Assembly (NCBI RefSeq): GCF_000499845.2 | Contig: NC_023749.2 | Location: forward strand, 18,605,138 to 18,669,137 | DNA length: 64,000 bases | Direction: 5' to 3' | Source: Phaseolus vulgaris | Lineage: Eukaryota > Streptophyta > Magnoliopsida > Fabales > Fabaceae | In this document: positions 12,280-21,921 of the stretch, one piece after another | Numbering within the stretch: position 1 is the stretch's first letter | How the letters are laid out: every line of letters begins with the position of its first letter | Position numbers and translations under genes: made by a program | Notes under the pieces: model-generated | What the model saw: only the letters and a program-made list of their open reading frames with translations | Told to the model about the DNA's origin: nothing | The model's database searches: none

Positions 12280-13468
12280 AGCTGGTGAGTGTAGAAAATA
12301 AATAGGTGCTGCAGAGAGTAAAAGTCATGGACAACAGATTGGGCCAAGTTTTCAAGAAACTGTTACAAATAGTAATTTGGTAAGTGTATAAATTAAATAG
12401 GGACGGCATAGAGTAAAAGTGATGGGCAGCAGAATGGGCCCATGTTTTTCATTAATATGTTGCAAATAGGGCAGTTTCTTCCTGCACCCCTATATTTTTC
12501 TTCCTGCACCACCAAAAAGTTATGCAAAGACTATATTGTCCCTATTATTTTTTAGAAATCCCAAAATGCATGTAAAATGTACTTATTTTTTTACATTCTG
12601 GATTATGGAATCCGTTTTTTCGGATTGACAGTAAATTTTCGGATCTACCAATCCTTAATTCAAAATATACATTCCACATTCAGAAACCCATCATTCAAAA
12701 AAAAATTATGGATTCACCAATCCATAACAAAAATATGCATTCTGGATTCAGAAATCCATAATTAAAAAAAAAGCATTATGGATTCACCAATCCGTAACAG
12801 AATTAGGCTTCCGGATTCAGCAATCCGGAAATCAACAATTTATGCAAAATTTGCTTTTAGAACACCCCCTCATCCGGAAAACACAATTTAATCAATTCTG
12901 GATTCATGAATCCATAATACATTACCGGATCCCGATATTCGGTAACCCCGAAATCTCCATAACCACCATGCTCATAAAAAAAAAACTTAATTCTTACCTC
13001 TACAAACAACACTTTGGCAACATAGCGTACTCCTCCACCTTGCCTCGAACAACTACAAAAACTCTCCACCAGTGATTGATATTCAATGATGAAGATGAAC
13101 CGTGACAAAGGAAGGTCAAGGTTAATTTGGGATATTCAAAATTGTGGGGTGCAGGAAGAAAAACGTGGGGGTGCAGGAAGAAGAAGCTTGCAAATAGTGA
13201 ATTGGTGGGTTTAGGAAACATATTGGGGTTGCATAGAGTAAAAAAGTCTTGGACAGCAGAATGGGCCCATATTTTTCAAGAATATGTTGCAAATAGTGAA
13301 GTGGTGGGTGTAGAAAATAAATAGGGTTGCATAGAGTAAAAGTCATGGGCAGCAGAAATTGGCCAAGTTTTTCAAGAAAATATTACAAATATGTGGGGGT
13401 GTATAAAATAAATAGGGGCTGCATGGAGTAAAAGTGATGGGCAGCAGAATGGACCCATGTTTGCTCCA
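12280..13468 (+). repeat. tandem array of ~95-bp monomers, about five copies, split by a MITE
   Basis: The monomer contains AGAGTAAAAGTCATGGGCAG then CAGAATGGGCCCATGTTTTT and TTGCAAATAGTG. Two monomers precede the insertion (from about 12280 and 12380) and three follow it (about 13188, 13306 and 13400, the last partial). No coding capacity was found. Confidence 0.8.
12470..13187. mobile_element. MITE-like element M2 inserted in the tandem array, 10-bp TSD
   Basis: The ends are inverted repeats: TTTCTTCCTGCACCCC (12475-12490) is matched perfectly by GGGGTGCAGGAAGAAA (13146-13161). A second pair, TCTTCCTGCACC and GGTGCAGGAAGA, lies beside it. Flanking TTGCAAATAG occurs at 12460-12469 and 13188-13197. 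A 9-10 bp duplication would fit a Mutator-type element, but the word is also part of the host monomer. The interior has repeated GGATTCA(C/G)(C/A)AATCC palindromes. Confidence 0.7.
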
Positions 13469-13989
13469 GAGCATGATGACCAATCCTTTCCTTAAAGTGC
13501 ATCTCTGATTGTAAGTTTAATTATTTCATATTTTTATTATATATTAAATATTTTAGTTATTCACGTTGTTTGTATTTTTTTACACATTTTTACATATCAC
13601 ATCACTGCTATTTCTATTTCATGGGACACATTTTATATTTTCATTTGTACTTCTTTTATGTAATTGTATTATCGAATATATTAAGTTCTAATACTTTTAG
13701 TTAATTTCTAAAGTACAATTTTAATTTATGATTTATTTTAATTCTAAGTTCTATTTTATGTACTAATATTTAGTTTGAATGAAATTGTTTGGATGACTTT
13801 GTTTTTTCTATTTGGATGATTTTTTTATTGTGAATGTGGTGTAAATGTTGATTGAAGATTTGTTATTTTGAATTGTGAATGTGTTGTGAAGGATTTTTTC
13901 TGATTAGAGATTTGTTGTTCTAAATGTTCCAGGTAAAATGGTTGGAAAGAAAATATAAAATATTTTTTCTAAAGCACTTATGCGTTGAC
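13469..13989. other. spacer, nothing recognised
   Basis: T-rich sequence without an ORF or a recognisable repeat end. Confidence 0.45.
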
Positions 13990-14282
13990 TAAGCTCATGT
14001 AAATAAATTTTATTTTTTTCTTAAGTTTTGCATCGGCTTGCCATGCATAAGCCGACGATATTACGTCGCTTTTAGGTTGGCCTGACCGACGACATTTGCG
14101 TCCCTTTTACTTCGGTTTGGCTTACACAAAATTTGTCGCTCATGCTGGCCGATGAAAAAGGCACTTTGTTTCCCCGACTTTTTCCTCTGATGCTTGGCCG
14201 ACGCAAATCCAATGTTTTTTCGTCGATTTTGAATAATTTGCATATGTTTTTAACCAAAAAAATATAGTGTTTTTCTTGTACT
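13990..14282. mobile_element. CACTA-type terminal fragment (right end)
   Basis: Ends TGTTTTTCTTGTACTG, one base from the common CACTA terminus (TTTTTCTTGTAGTG). It is preceded by subterminal repeats built on GCCGACG/CGTCGGC-like words (14033-14225). A matching left terminus was not established; a weak candidate is ACTACAAGAAAATTATT near 10453. Confidence 0.4.
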
Positions 14283-14641
14283 GTCTATTATTCTTTCAAA
14301 TCCTCTTAAGATCAATTTTGAGTATCAAATCACTGACTCAAGTTTTTTATAAGCTGATTCATGATTGGAAACAATGAGGAGATTCAACACTTATTCAATT
14401 TATGTTTCATATGTTTAAGTTATACTTATATAAGGAAAACTTTATTTGTTATTCAATGAGCAAATCTTAATTCACTAAGCAAACCTTGAAGCCTTCCAAG
14501 GGTGCTTATTGTCATTGAATTTTCTTAGAGAATTTAGTAAATTATGTTCATGCATTCCCTTAGTGAATATATATATTCTTCCAGTGAATTCATTCTTCAT
14601 TCAAAGGAAAGTTGAATTGAAGAGTTATCCTGAAGCATTTG
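14283..14641. other. spacer upstream of the nested gypsy element
   Basis: No gene seen. It ends in the target site ATTTG (14637-14641), repeated at 27673-27677. Confidence 0.5.
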
Positions 14642-15106
14642 TGTACCAGTCGGTACCGGACGAGACAGTCTTGGTCGCATTGACCGACCTCCCGAGTAAA
14701 AAACATAGGAAATATAGTAAGTAACAAACAATTACAAGTAGCGTTGAATGAGTCAATGTGCATCCCAGAATATGCCGGAATAACTGAATAATTGAAAGAT
14801 ACACATTCCTGATATCATGGAACCACTATACATATAAGTTAATAACTGATGTTCAACCCATCAGGGTTAAGACCCATAAACCAATGCTATAAATAGAACC
14901 TCTGTGAAGGAGTAAGGTACATTTTTCACATTTTACCATAACACACCTAAAAGCGTCTGAGTACCTTTTGCAGGTAACCCCTAACCAACCGAGAGCGTCA
15001 ACACTAAAGGAAGGAGAATTAAAGAAACCGGGAGACCACCGACACGTCAACAAACTGTACGTCCAGTCATAGGTACTATATGTGCCCCTTAGCTTATACA
15101 ATTACA
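14642..15106 (+). repeat. 5' LTR of the outer gypsy element
   Basis: 465 bp, TGTACC...ATTACA. It contains GCTATAAATAGAACC (TATA) at about 14888. The segment from TTAATAACTGATGTTC to the end recurs at 27388-27672. Confidence 0.8.
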
Positions 15107-15126
15107 ATTGGCGTCCACTGCGGGGC
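15107..15126 (+). other. primer-binding site of the outer gypsy element
   Basis: ATTGGCGTCCACTGCGGGGC directly after the LTR, the usual type for Tat-like elements in legumes (GGCGCCGTCTGTGGGG-like). Confidence 0.7.
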
Positions 15127-15167
15127 CAAGCTAGTATTCGATTTTTCAGCAACAAGTCACAAGCGAC

Positions 15168-15505
15168 AATGATGGTGTCAACAAGGAATAATGTTAACAA
15201 TGACCGTATGGAGGATGAGCAGATAACTATAATCCAGACCCTCTAGGCACAAATGGAGGAGTGAAGGCAAAAAAACATCGTGGATCAGTTGTGGAATGAA
15301 GAGGATCAACGTCGACATGAGGAGGAAATGCCCCTTTTGTAGGAGCAAAATAAAAATCTACAACAACGGCTTGATGGGTGTGAACGGGAAGACCAATCTC
15401 GAGCACCACCACCAACCCCTCAGACCCATCAAACCCATCAAACTCATCAAATCCATCAAACCCATCAAACTCATCAAACTCACCAAAGTTCCAGAAACAC
15501 TCATC
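15168..15505 (+). pseudogene. gag N-terminal part of the outer gypsy element
   Basis: The frame from ATG at 15170 reads MMVSTRNNVNN, then a charged heptad-like stretch (RRHEEEM...EQNKNLQQRL), then a Pro-Gln-Thr-His tandem peptide (PPTPQTHQTHQ) encoded by ACCCATCAA repeats at 15417-15488. In-frame stops are present (for example near 15243 and 15340). A solo LTR interrupts it after 15505 and it resumes at 16573. Confidence 0.7.
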
Positions 15506-16567
15506 TGTTGAACAAGATGCTTTGATGTCTGCAAATCCAAGAGGAATGCTTGAAGAGCTTGCTGCTAGTTGTGTGTGTGTTTTTAGAAGTCTTTGAATTG
15601 TTAATTCACTCTTTAGAATGATCCAAGGTTAGTTGAATCTTAATCCTTTTGAAAAGATGAGTTTTCTAAAGAGTGTGAAATTTCAAACTATTGAAATGTT
15701 GATTCAACCAGTTGTTTGACACTTAGTGGCTTTTAAAATGAGTTTGAAAAGCTTGGCTTTGTTTTGACTTTGTTGTCAAAATGATTCAACCGGTTGTTTC
15801 GAGAATTCAACTGGTTGTTTTTCTGAAAACCTTAATAGAATTGTTTTAGGTGGTTCTAATCTGTTTTAAATGATTCCAACTGCTTTTGGTTTTTTATTTA
15901 ACTGCTTTGACAATGTGATTGGGGTACAAAAAGGTTGTTTTACACTCTTATGCATTAACTAAGAAAGAGAGATTAATCAAAAACAGTTTTCAAGATTTAA
16001 AAGAGCTTTTGGATCATCTTAAGTGTGGAATAGGATTGGGTCTTGTAATTTTGAACTTTAATCTTTGATTTACCCAGGTGTATTCTATTCCATTCTTCCT
16101 TGAACATTGTATTTCTGTGTTTTCTGGTGTGGTGCAGTTTCAGAAGGTGTTTCTGAAAACTGTGTAGTTTGCCAAAAGTGGTGTGTGTTCTTGAGGGGTT
16201 CAAAATCTCACTTTTGGTGTGTGGTTTATAATCTAGGTTTGATTACATAGTGAATTCTTAGTGGTTAGTTGAGAATTAGATGTAGCTCTTGGTTAAGAGT
16301 GAACCAGTATAAACATCTTGTGTGAATCTCTCTATCCCTACACTCATTAAATTGTTTTATCTTTGTTTTTCAAATCTGCTGGTATAAACATCCGGTTGTT
16401 TCGTGAACACAACTAGTTGATTTTTTGGAATCTAAAAACAGCTTTCTATTTGGTTGAACAAATTTTTAATTGATTAATTCTTCATAGCTTTTGACTCTAC
16501 CTTCAATACATGCGAAAATCTTTCAAAAACAATTCCCCCCTCTTGTTTAAGGCCTCTAATTCTAACA
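15506..16567 (+). mobile_element. solo LTR, Sirevirus-like, TSD TCATC
   Basis: Begins TGTTGAACAAGATGC and ends CTCTAATTCTAACA. TCATC flanks it at 15501-15505 and 16568-16572, a perfect duplication. Joining the flanks keeps the gag frame. Inside are dyads such as AACCGGTTGTTT and AACTGGTTGTTT (15785-15825, 16390-16425). No PBS, PPT or internal region. Produced by LTR-LTR recombination, by inference. Confidence 0.85.
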
Positions 16568-16833
16568 TCATCTCCCTAACAACGAGGAAGACCCGAGAGG
16601 ATATCCATTCACAGATGAGATAATCGACACACCACTCCCTCCTAAGTGGAAAGGTTTAACTATCAAACTATACGATTTTTTCACTGACCAAGACGAGCAC
16701 CCAAACATCTTCAAGACACAAATGACTCTTTACAGAACTGATAAAACAGTATGGTGTAAGGTCAGAGAGAACACTACGATCGACTTGGGCGAGGGGATTC
16801 ACATCGACATGATGACAACCAACGTCCGACGAG
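16568..16833 (+). pseudogene. gag core of the outer gypsy element (continued)
   Basis: Resumes with NEEDPRGYPFTDEI, then TPLPPKWKGL, YDFFTDQDEHPNIFKTQMTL and YRTDKTVWCKV, which matches the start of the PF03732-type gag core of Tat elements (usual TDPDEH...YTTDDAVLC). It then decays and is cut by the copia element at 16839. No catalytic role; a structural capsid region. Confidence 0.7.
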
Positions 16834-16838
16834 ATAAA

Positions 16839-17964
16839 TGTTGAATCAAGTATGTTCAAGCTTTGAAGAATCCAAACCCTTTGAAGTTTGATGGAAGACT
16901 GGCTGTGCTTGCTGTTGCTGAGATGTTTTAGAATAGGATCTGGGGTAGATTATTTGTGTAAATCCACTCTTGATTGAATCCAAAGCTTAAGCATTCTTAA
17001 ACCTTTTAATTGAAAGTGTTTTTCAAACTAAGTGAAAAACAACCAGTTGTTTTGTTGAAACAACCGATTGTTTTATACTTAGGTGTTTTTAGAAAGGTTG
17101 AAAACTGTTTTTGATGGTTGACTTGCTGTCAAACCAAAACAACCGATTGATTCGAGTATTCAACCGATTGTTTGTTTTGGGACCATAACAGAAAACTGTT
17201 TTGTGCTTTGACTGAGCTTTGAATGATTTTATAACTGAATATGCTTCAGTCTTAAATGCTTTGACCAGTCTTTGAAAGCAATAAATAGTTTGTTATGTTT
17301 TTGTAACAAACAACCAAGATTTAATCATAGAAAAACAGATTTGAGTTTTTCACTGATTTGGCTTTTGAGGAGTTGAAGTTTGCTTTTGAGATTGCTTTGA
17401 TCAAGAGAGTGTGGAATACGATTTTCATCTTGTATTGATTTCAGATCTTTCTGTAACAAGTGTAATCCTTTTGTACTTTGAGAAAACTCTATGTGTGAAG
17501 CTGAGAAGTGCTGTGTGCTCTTGAGGTTGTCAAGATCAACATTATTGGTAGTGTTTGTGCTGAGCCAAAGGAAGTGTGTGTCTTGAGGGGATCAAGGTAA
17601 CTTCTTTGGTGGTGTTGTAAGTAATCTAGGGTTGATTGCTTAGTGGATTCCCCCGTGGTTTCTGGGAAGACTGAATGTAGCTCTTGGTTTAAGAGTGAAC
17701 CAGTATAAACCTGTGTGTACAATCTCTCTATCTCTTGAAGTCTTTAATTTTAGTTTTTATTTGTGAACTGGTATAAACAACCGATTGTGTTTCTGCGAAA
17801 CAACCGATTGTTTTTCTGGTGCTGTGCTAAATTGCTTTGTGTTTTTGGCAAACTGAATTCTGAATCAAGTTTTCTTAAAAGAATTTCATTCTAGACAAAA
17901 AGTTTGCGAAAACCCTCTTTAAACCATTCACCCTCCCTCTGGTTTAAAGCCATACATTCTTATA
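16839..17964 (+). repeat. 5' LTR of the copia element
   Basis: Starts TGTTGAATCAAG and ends ACATTCTTATA just before the PBS. It carries three pairs of the dyad AAACAACCGATTGTTT or variants (17037-17073, about 17138-17170, about 17776-17813). Close to identical to 23729-24848 apart from scattered substitutions and small indels. Confidence 0.9.
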
Positions 17965-17980
17965 ATTGGTATTAGAGCTT
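17965..17980 (+). other. primer-binding site (initiator Met tRNA type)
   Basis: ATTGGTATTAGAGCTT; compare the plant copia consensus TGGTATCAGAGC, one mismatch. It fixes the end of the 5' LTR. Confidence 0.8.
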
Positions 17981-18024
17981 GGTTCTTGAAATTTATTCAA
18001 GTGTGATCCTAAAACTGTTTTTAT

Positions 18025-19401
18025 ATGGCTGATAGATTACCTTTTGGGGAAGGTGCTTCAATCAACAGACCACCTCTGTTTTGTGGTTTGAACTACCAAT
18101 TTTGGAAAGTTAGAATGAAAATCTTTGTGGAATCACTTGATAAAGGTATTTGGGATGCAATTGAAAATGTTCCCTTTGTTCCAAAATTTGAAAAAGATGG
18201 ATCTTCCATTGAAAAACCTTGGTCTCAATGGACTGATTCTGAAAGCAAGAAGGCCAAATTTGATTGCTTTGCTAAAAACATAATAACTTCTGCCTTGAAT
18301 TCAGATGAATTTTTCAGGGTCTCTCAATGCAAATCAGCAAAGGAAATGTGGGACACGATAACTCATGAAGGTACTAATGAAGTGAAAAGAGCCAGAAAGC
18401 ATACTCTAATCCAAAAGTATGAAATGTTCAGAATGCTCAAGGGTGAGACTATTGTTGAAGTTCAGAAGAGGTTCACTCACATCATCAATCACCTCATGAG
18501 CCTTGAGAAAACCTTTGAAAAAGAAGAGCTAAACATCAAGATCCTCAAATGTCTTGATAGGTCTTGGCAACCTAAGGTAATTGCTATATCTGAATCAAAA
18601 GATCTAACATCATTGAGTATGGCTTCTTTGTTTGGCAAGCTTAGGGAACATGAGTTGGAGATGAATAGACTCAATGTTCAAGAAAGTGAAGACAAGCATG
18701 CAAGGAGTATTTCCTTAAAAGCTATCAAACACAAAAACAAACAAGAATCCAGTGATGAAAGTGCTGATGAGAACCTTAGTTTGCTATCTAGAAAGTTTAG
18801 CAAATTCTTGAAAAGGAACCGCAACAAAGACACCAACAAAGAAAGGTATAGAAACAAAAAATCCAATGATTTTAATTCCAATAACTATATTTGTTTTGGT
18901 TGTGGTGAGCAAGGGCACATAAAGGTAGATTGCCCAAATAAAGAAAGCAAGGAGAAGAAGTCAAGCTACAAAGAAAAGAAGGGAAAGTCAAAAAGGGCCT
19001 ACATAGCTTGGGATGAGAATGAAGTCTCCTCATCAAACTCATCATCAAGTGAAGAAGAAAAGGCAAACATATTCTTGATTGCAGAAGGAGATGATGAGTC
19101 ATGCAACTTAAGTGATGTAAGTTCATGTGCTTCTCTAAATGTTGAAAATTATAGTGAATTGCTTAAAGCTTTTCAAGAAACACATGATGAAGCTAATAGA
19201 TTGGTTCTTTCAAACAATCGATTGAAAGAGCTTAACAGCTGGCTTGAAAAGAGAGTTAAGGCACTTGAAGAAGAGCTGGAAAAATCAAAAAGTGATTTTG
19301 AAAATCTAGAAACTCATTGCAAAAACTCTTCTTGCAAGTGCGACACTCTCATTTGTGAAAATTGTGAAAATCTTGAAAAGAAAGTGCACTATTTTTGTTA
19401 G
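18025..19401 (+). CDS. copia gag polyprotein, first part (UBN2/gag, CCHC)
   Basis: 458 codons from the first ATG after the PBS. Residues about 15-230 have the copia gag (UBN2-like) pattern: NRPPLFCGLNYQFWKVRM, then AKEMWDTI, HTLIQKYEMFRM, VQKRFTHIINHL and LREHELEM. A basic linker follows, then a CCHC zinc knuckle CFGCGEQGHIKVDC at residues about 290-303, an acidic Ser/Glu stretch and a coiled coil (about 375-450). It should form the capsid and bind RNA. The frame stops at 19401, while homologous sequence, including a second knuckle, continues in the +1 frame, so a frameshift lies near 19390. The stretch up to there is intact, which suggests a young insertion. Confidence 0.85.
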   Translation: MADRLPFGEGASINRPPLFCGLNYQFWKVRMKIFVESLDKGIWDAIENVPFVPKFEKDGSSIEKPWSQWTDSESKKAKFDCFAKNIITSALNSDEFFRVSQCKSAKEMWDTITHEGTNEVKRARKHTLIQKYEMFRMLKGETIVEVQKRFTHIINHLMSLEKTFEKEELNIKILKCLDRSWQPKVIAISESKDLTSLSMASLFGKLREHELEMNRLNVQESEDKHARSISLKAIKHKNKQESSDESADENLSLLSRKFSKFLKRNRNKDTNKERYRNKKSNDFNSNNYICFGCGEQGHIKVDCPNKESKEKKSSYKEKKGKSKRAYIAWDENEVSSSNSSSSEEEKANIFLIAEGDDESCNLSDVSSCASLNVENYSELLKAFQETHDEANRLVLSNNRLKELNSWLEKRVKALEEELEKSKSDFENLETHCKNSSCKCDTLICENCENLEKKVHYFC

Positions 19402-19768
19402 TACTGTGGATAAGCTTTCAAAAGGAAAATCTAACTTTGAGAATGTCTTGGCATCTCAAAACTGTGTTTTTGGAAGAGCTGGATTAGGTTTTAATCCACA
19501 AAACAAGCAAGATAAGTTTTCAAAGAATTTTTCAAAACAGCCAATAAAACAACCAATTGTTAAGTCGAAACAACCGGTTGTTAGATGCTTTTATTGCATG
19601 AAGAAAGGCCATTATGTTAGATTCTGCAAAATAAGAAAATTTTTTGTTCCCAGAGGCTTTATGAAATGGATTCCCAAAGGTTGTGAGGTTTCAAATGATA
19701 AAAATAAACCAAATGGACCCACATTTGTAAGGGGAAAAACCTTGTTGCTTAAATTCATGTTCATGTAG
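19355..19768 (+). pseudogene. copia gag C-terminal part in the +1 frame (second CCHC)
   Basis: Continues gag after the frameshift: STVDKLSKGKSNFENVLASQ, FGRAGLGFNPQ, then a second zinc knuckle CFYCMKKGHYVRFC, as usual in legume Sireviruses. The segment encoding KQPIKQPIVKSKQPVV uses the same AAACAACC(A/G)(A/G)TTGTT dyad that recurs in the LTRs. The start codon at 19355 is not the real start. The frame ends shortly before pol would begin. Confidence 0.75.
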
Positions 19769-20568
19769 GGAATCTAGAAGAATATGAGGAGCTGAGTCAT
19801 CTGATCAGGTTCTTGGAAGGAAAAGTTTAACATTGAAGCTAAATCAATGTTATGTATCAGTCCAAGGTTCTCAATAGTCAAAAGAGGCTTTTTGATCAAA
19901 GTCATATGACTCATTGAAGGAACATCATAAAGGATAAAACCTTCCTTATCTTTAACTTTAATTCTTTTTAAATTCATATTCATGCTTAATATCTCTGGTT
20001 AAATACTTAATTTCATCTACATTGAATCCTATTTGCAAATTCTTAAAATTCAAAATCTGTTTTGCTGCTGTAGAAAAACAACCGATTGTTTCCTTGAAAC
20101 AACCGATTGTTTCCTTGAAACAACCGATTGTTTCCTCTCTGACAACACTGTGAAAGAATGAATTTAATTCTTTTTTCAATTCTGTCTGTTGCAGATCTCA
20201 ATTATGAAAGAATCCTTAGTCAATAAATCAATGTTGAAAGCTGATCACGTTCTGGAGGAAGTTACAACATGTCATAAAGGAATATATTCCAAAATCTTGA
20301 AAATTTAAGAGCCTTTATGACTAGTCAAAGATCACATGTGATGACCATGTGATTTTCTGCTTTTTCTGACGTTTTCTGTGCAGGTCTTGGTCAAGTCTTT
20401 TCTCTCTGAAGACTGAAACCCACTCACATCATTGAATGCAGTTTGGTTCTGTGTTTCTTTAAATTCTGTTGCAGTTGTTCTTTCTCATAAGAACAATCAA
20501 TTGAGCCATCTCTTGCAACATCTCTTGCTCTCCTTGTGTGAGTCTTCTTTGCCCCTTTTTCTGCTGTC
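19769..20568 (+). other. spacer inside the copia element where pol is expected
   Basis: No copia pol motif on either strand. It contains three tandem 21-bp units built on AAACAACCGATTGTTT (about 20075-20137). Minus-strand ORFs here (19774-20179) have no recognisable domain. Confidence 0.6.
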
Positions 20569-21657
20569 ATGGAATCAACTCCTCCTACATCAAAGAGGGT
20601 CAAAACCAGAGCTGTGAGGACTGGAGGGAGATTAGAGGGCTGGTTTTTTGGAGACAATGAGCTCATTGAAAGGTATAGGTTTGAAACTAGCACAAAGGTG
20701 ATCAACAACCCCAAAGTTGTTTCCTTTGATTGGCTGAAAAGCCAAAAGCTAGACAATGTGAGGAAGCTGCTCAAAAACCAATCTCTAAGAAGGTTCTTGG
20801 AGATGAAGGGAAACATATACTCTGATTTGATTCGGGTATTCTACACCAATCTCAAGTTTGAGGGAAACAATCTTGTTTCTCATGTGAAGGGAGTTGACAT
20901 GGAGATCACTTATGATGTGTGGACTGCTGTTGCTAGTCTGAAATATGCTGGTCTAAAAATCAATAAGGGAAATCTTGGAGTAGTGGAGGATTTTAACAAA
21001 GTCCAATACTACAAGAGTTGCTTGAAGAATCAAAATTCCCAAGTGAGAACTTGTTCGGTTGAAGGCTTAAAGCTAGATGAAAGGGTGCTTGCTCTTATTG
21101 TAACTTGGATTCTTACTCCAAGGGGGAGCAACCATTATGTCCTAACAGAAGAAGACCTTGTATACATCTACTGCATCATGAAGAAGATCAAAATCAACTG
21201 GACCCACATCATTAAAGAACACATGCTAAAAGCCATGAGGTTAAGTGATTATCACTATCCATATGTTGTTTTAATCTATAAATTCTTGCTATTTTTTGAA
21301 GTGAATCTTGAGGATGAGTCATCTGAGTTGGTTAAGTCAACACAAGAGATGAACAATGGCTCTCTTAGCAAGATGGGATTCACCAAAATAAATGGGAAAT
21401 GGGTGAGCAAAGATGGTGATCATGGTGCTTCATCAAGTGCTGCAGCTGCTGATTTTGATGAAGAAGATCAAACTGCTGACATGGATTTTCACCATGAAGA
21501 ACAACCTGAAACCAATCTAGGTGTTGGAACCAGTGCAGGAAATCAAGGAGATGAAATGCCATCCATGTCTTCTTTTGAAAGATACATGGTAAATAGGCTT
21601 GATGGTTTTGCCGAGAATCAAAGGACTCTTCATGATTTGTGTGTAAACAACTTCTAG
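20569..21657 (+). CDS. 362-codon ORF carried by the copia element (putative plant transposon protein-like)
   Basis: Starts MESTPPTSKRVKTRAVRTGG, a basic N-terminus. The central part (residues about 30-250) has RFLEMKGNIYSDLIRVFYTN, GVDMEITYDVW and LALIVTWILTPRG, which is reminiscent of the 'putative plant transposon protein' family (PF20167-like) found with plant retroelements and with Sirevirus env-like regions. The C-terminal ~100 residues are acidic, Ser/Ala-rich and low complexity, ending with a short coiled-coil-like stretch. No signal peptide or clear membrane segment is seen; one hydrophobic run (YPYVVLIYKFLLFFEV, about 230-245) exists. The frame is complete and uninterrupted, downstream of gag in the same direction. 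Function unknown. It could instead be a captured host-derived ORF. Confidence 0.6.
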   Translation: MESTPPTSKRVKTRAVRTGGRLEGWFFGDNELIERYRFETSTKVINNPKVVSFDWLKSQKLDNVRKLLKNQSLRRFLEMKGNIYSDLIRVFYTNLKFEGNNLVSHVKGVDMEITYDVWTAVASLKYAGLKINKGNLGVVEDFNKVQYYKSCLKNQNSQVRTCSVEGLKLDERVLALIVTWILTPRGSNHYVLTEEDLVYIYCIMKKIKINWTHIIKEHMLKAMRLSDYHYPYVVLIYKFLLFFEVNLEDESSELVKSTQEMNNGSLSKMGFTKINGKWVSKDGDHGASSSAAAADFDEEDQTADMDFHHEEQPETNLGVGTSAGNQGDEMPSMSSFERYMVNRLDGFAENQRTLHDLCVNNF

Positions 21658-21921
21658 AATATAGACAACAAATTCAACAACATGGATACACGGTTTATGA
21701 ACTTGGATGAACAGATAGAAGCTGTTCAGAATCAGATTTTTGAACTCCAGTATGGCAAGGATGATTAAAGGAAAAATAACTGGTTGAATTCACGAAACAA
21801 CCGATTGTTTTTGGCTTTGTATCAGTTTAAGTGCTTCTGTTCTCTATTTATGTATAATCTGGAACAATTATCTTTTTATCTCTTCTTTTTGTCTATTTGT
21901 GAAGATAAATAGGGGGGATTT

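Noticed and set aside
15358..15540. Leu/Met/Gly-repeat ORF on the minus strand
   Set aside because: Antisense of the ACCCATCAA repeat that encodes the His-Gln-Thr peptide of the gag remnant.
20424..20816. 130-codon minus-strand ORF
   Set aside because: Antisense shadow of the 362-codon ORF and its leader; hydrophobic/Ser-rich composition without a family pattern.
20569..21657. The 362-codon ORF as an ordinary host gene
   Set aside because: It lies between gag and the polypurine tract of a copia element with intact target duplication and is in sense with it, so it belongs to the element.
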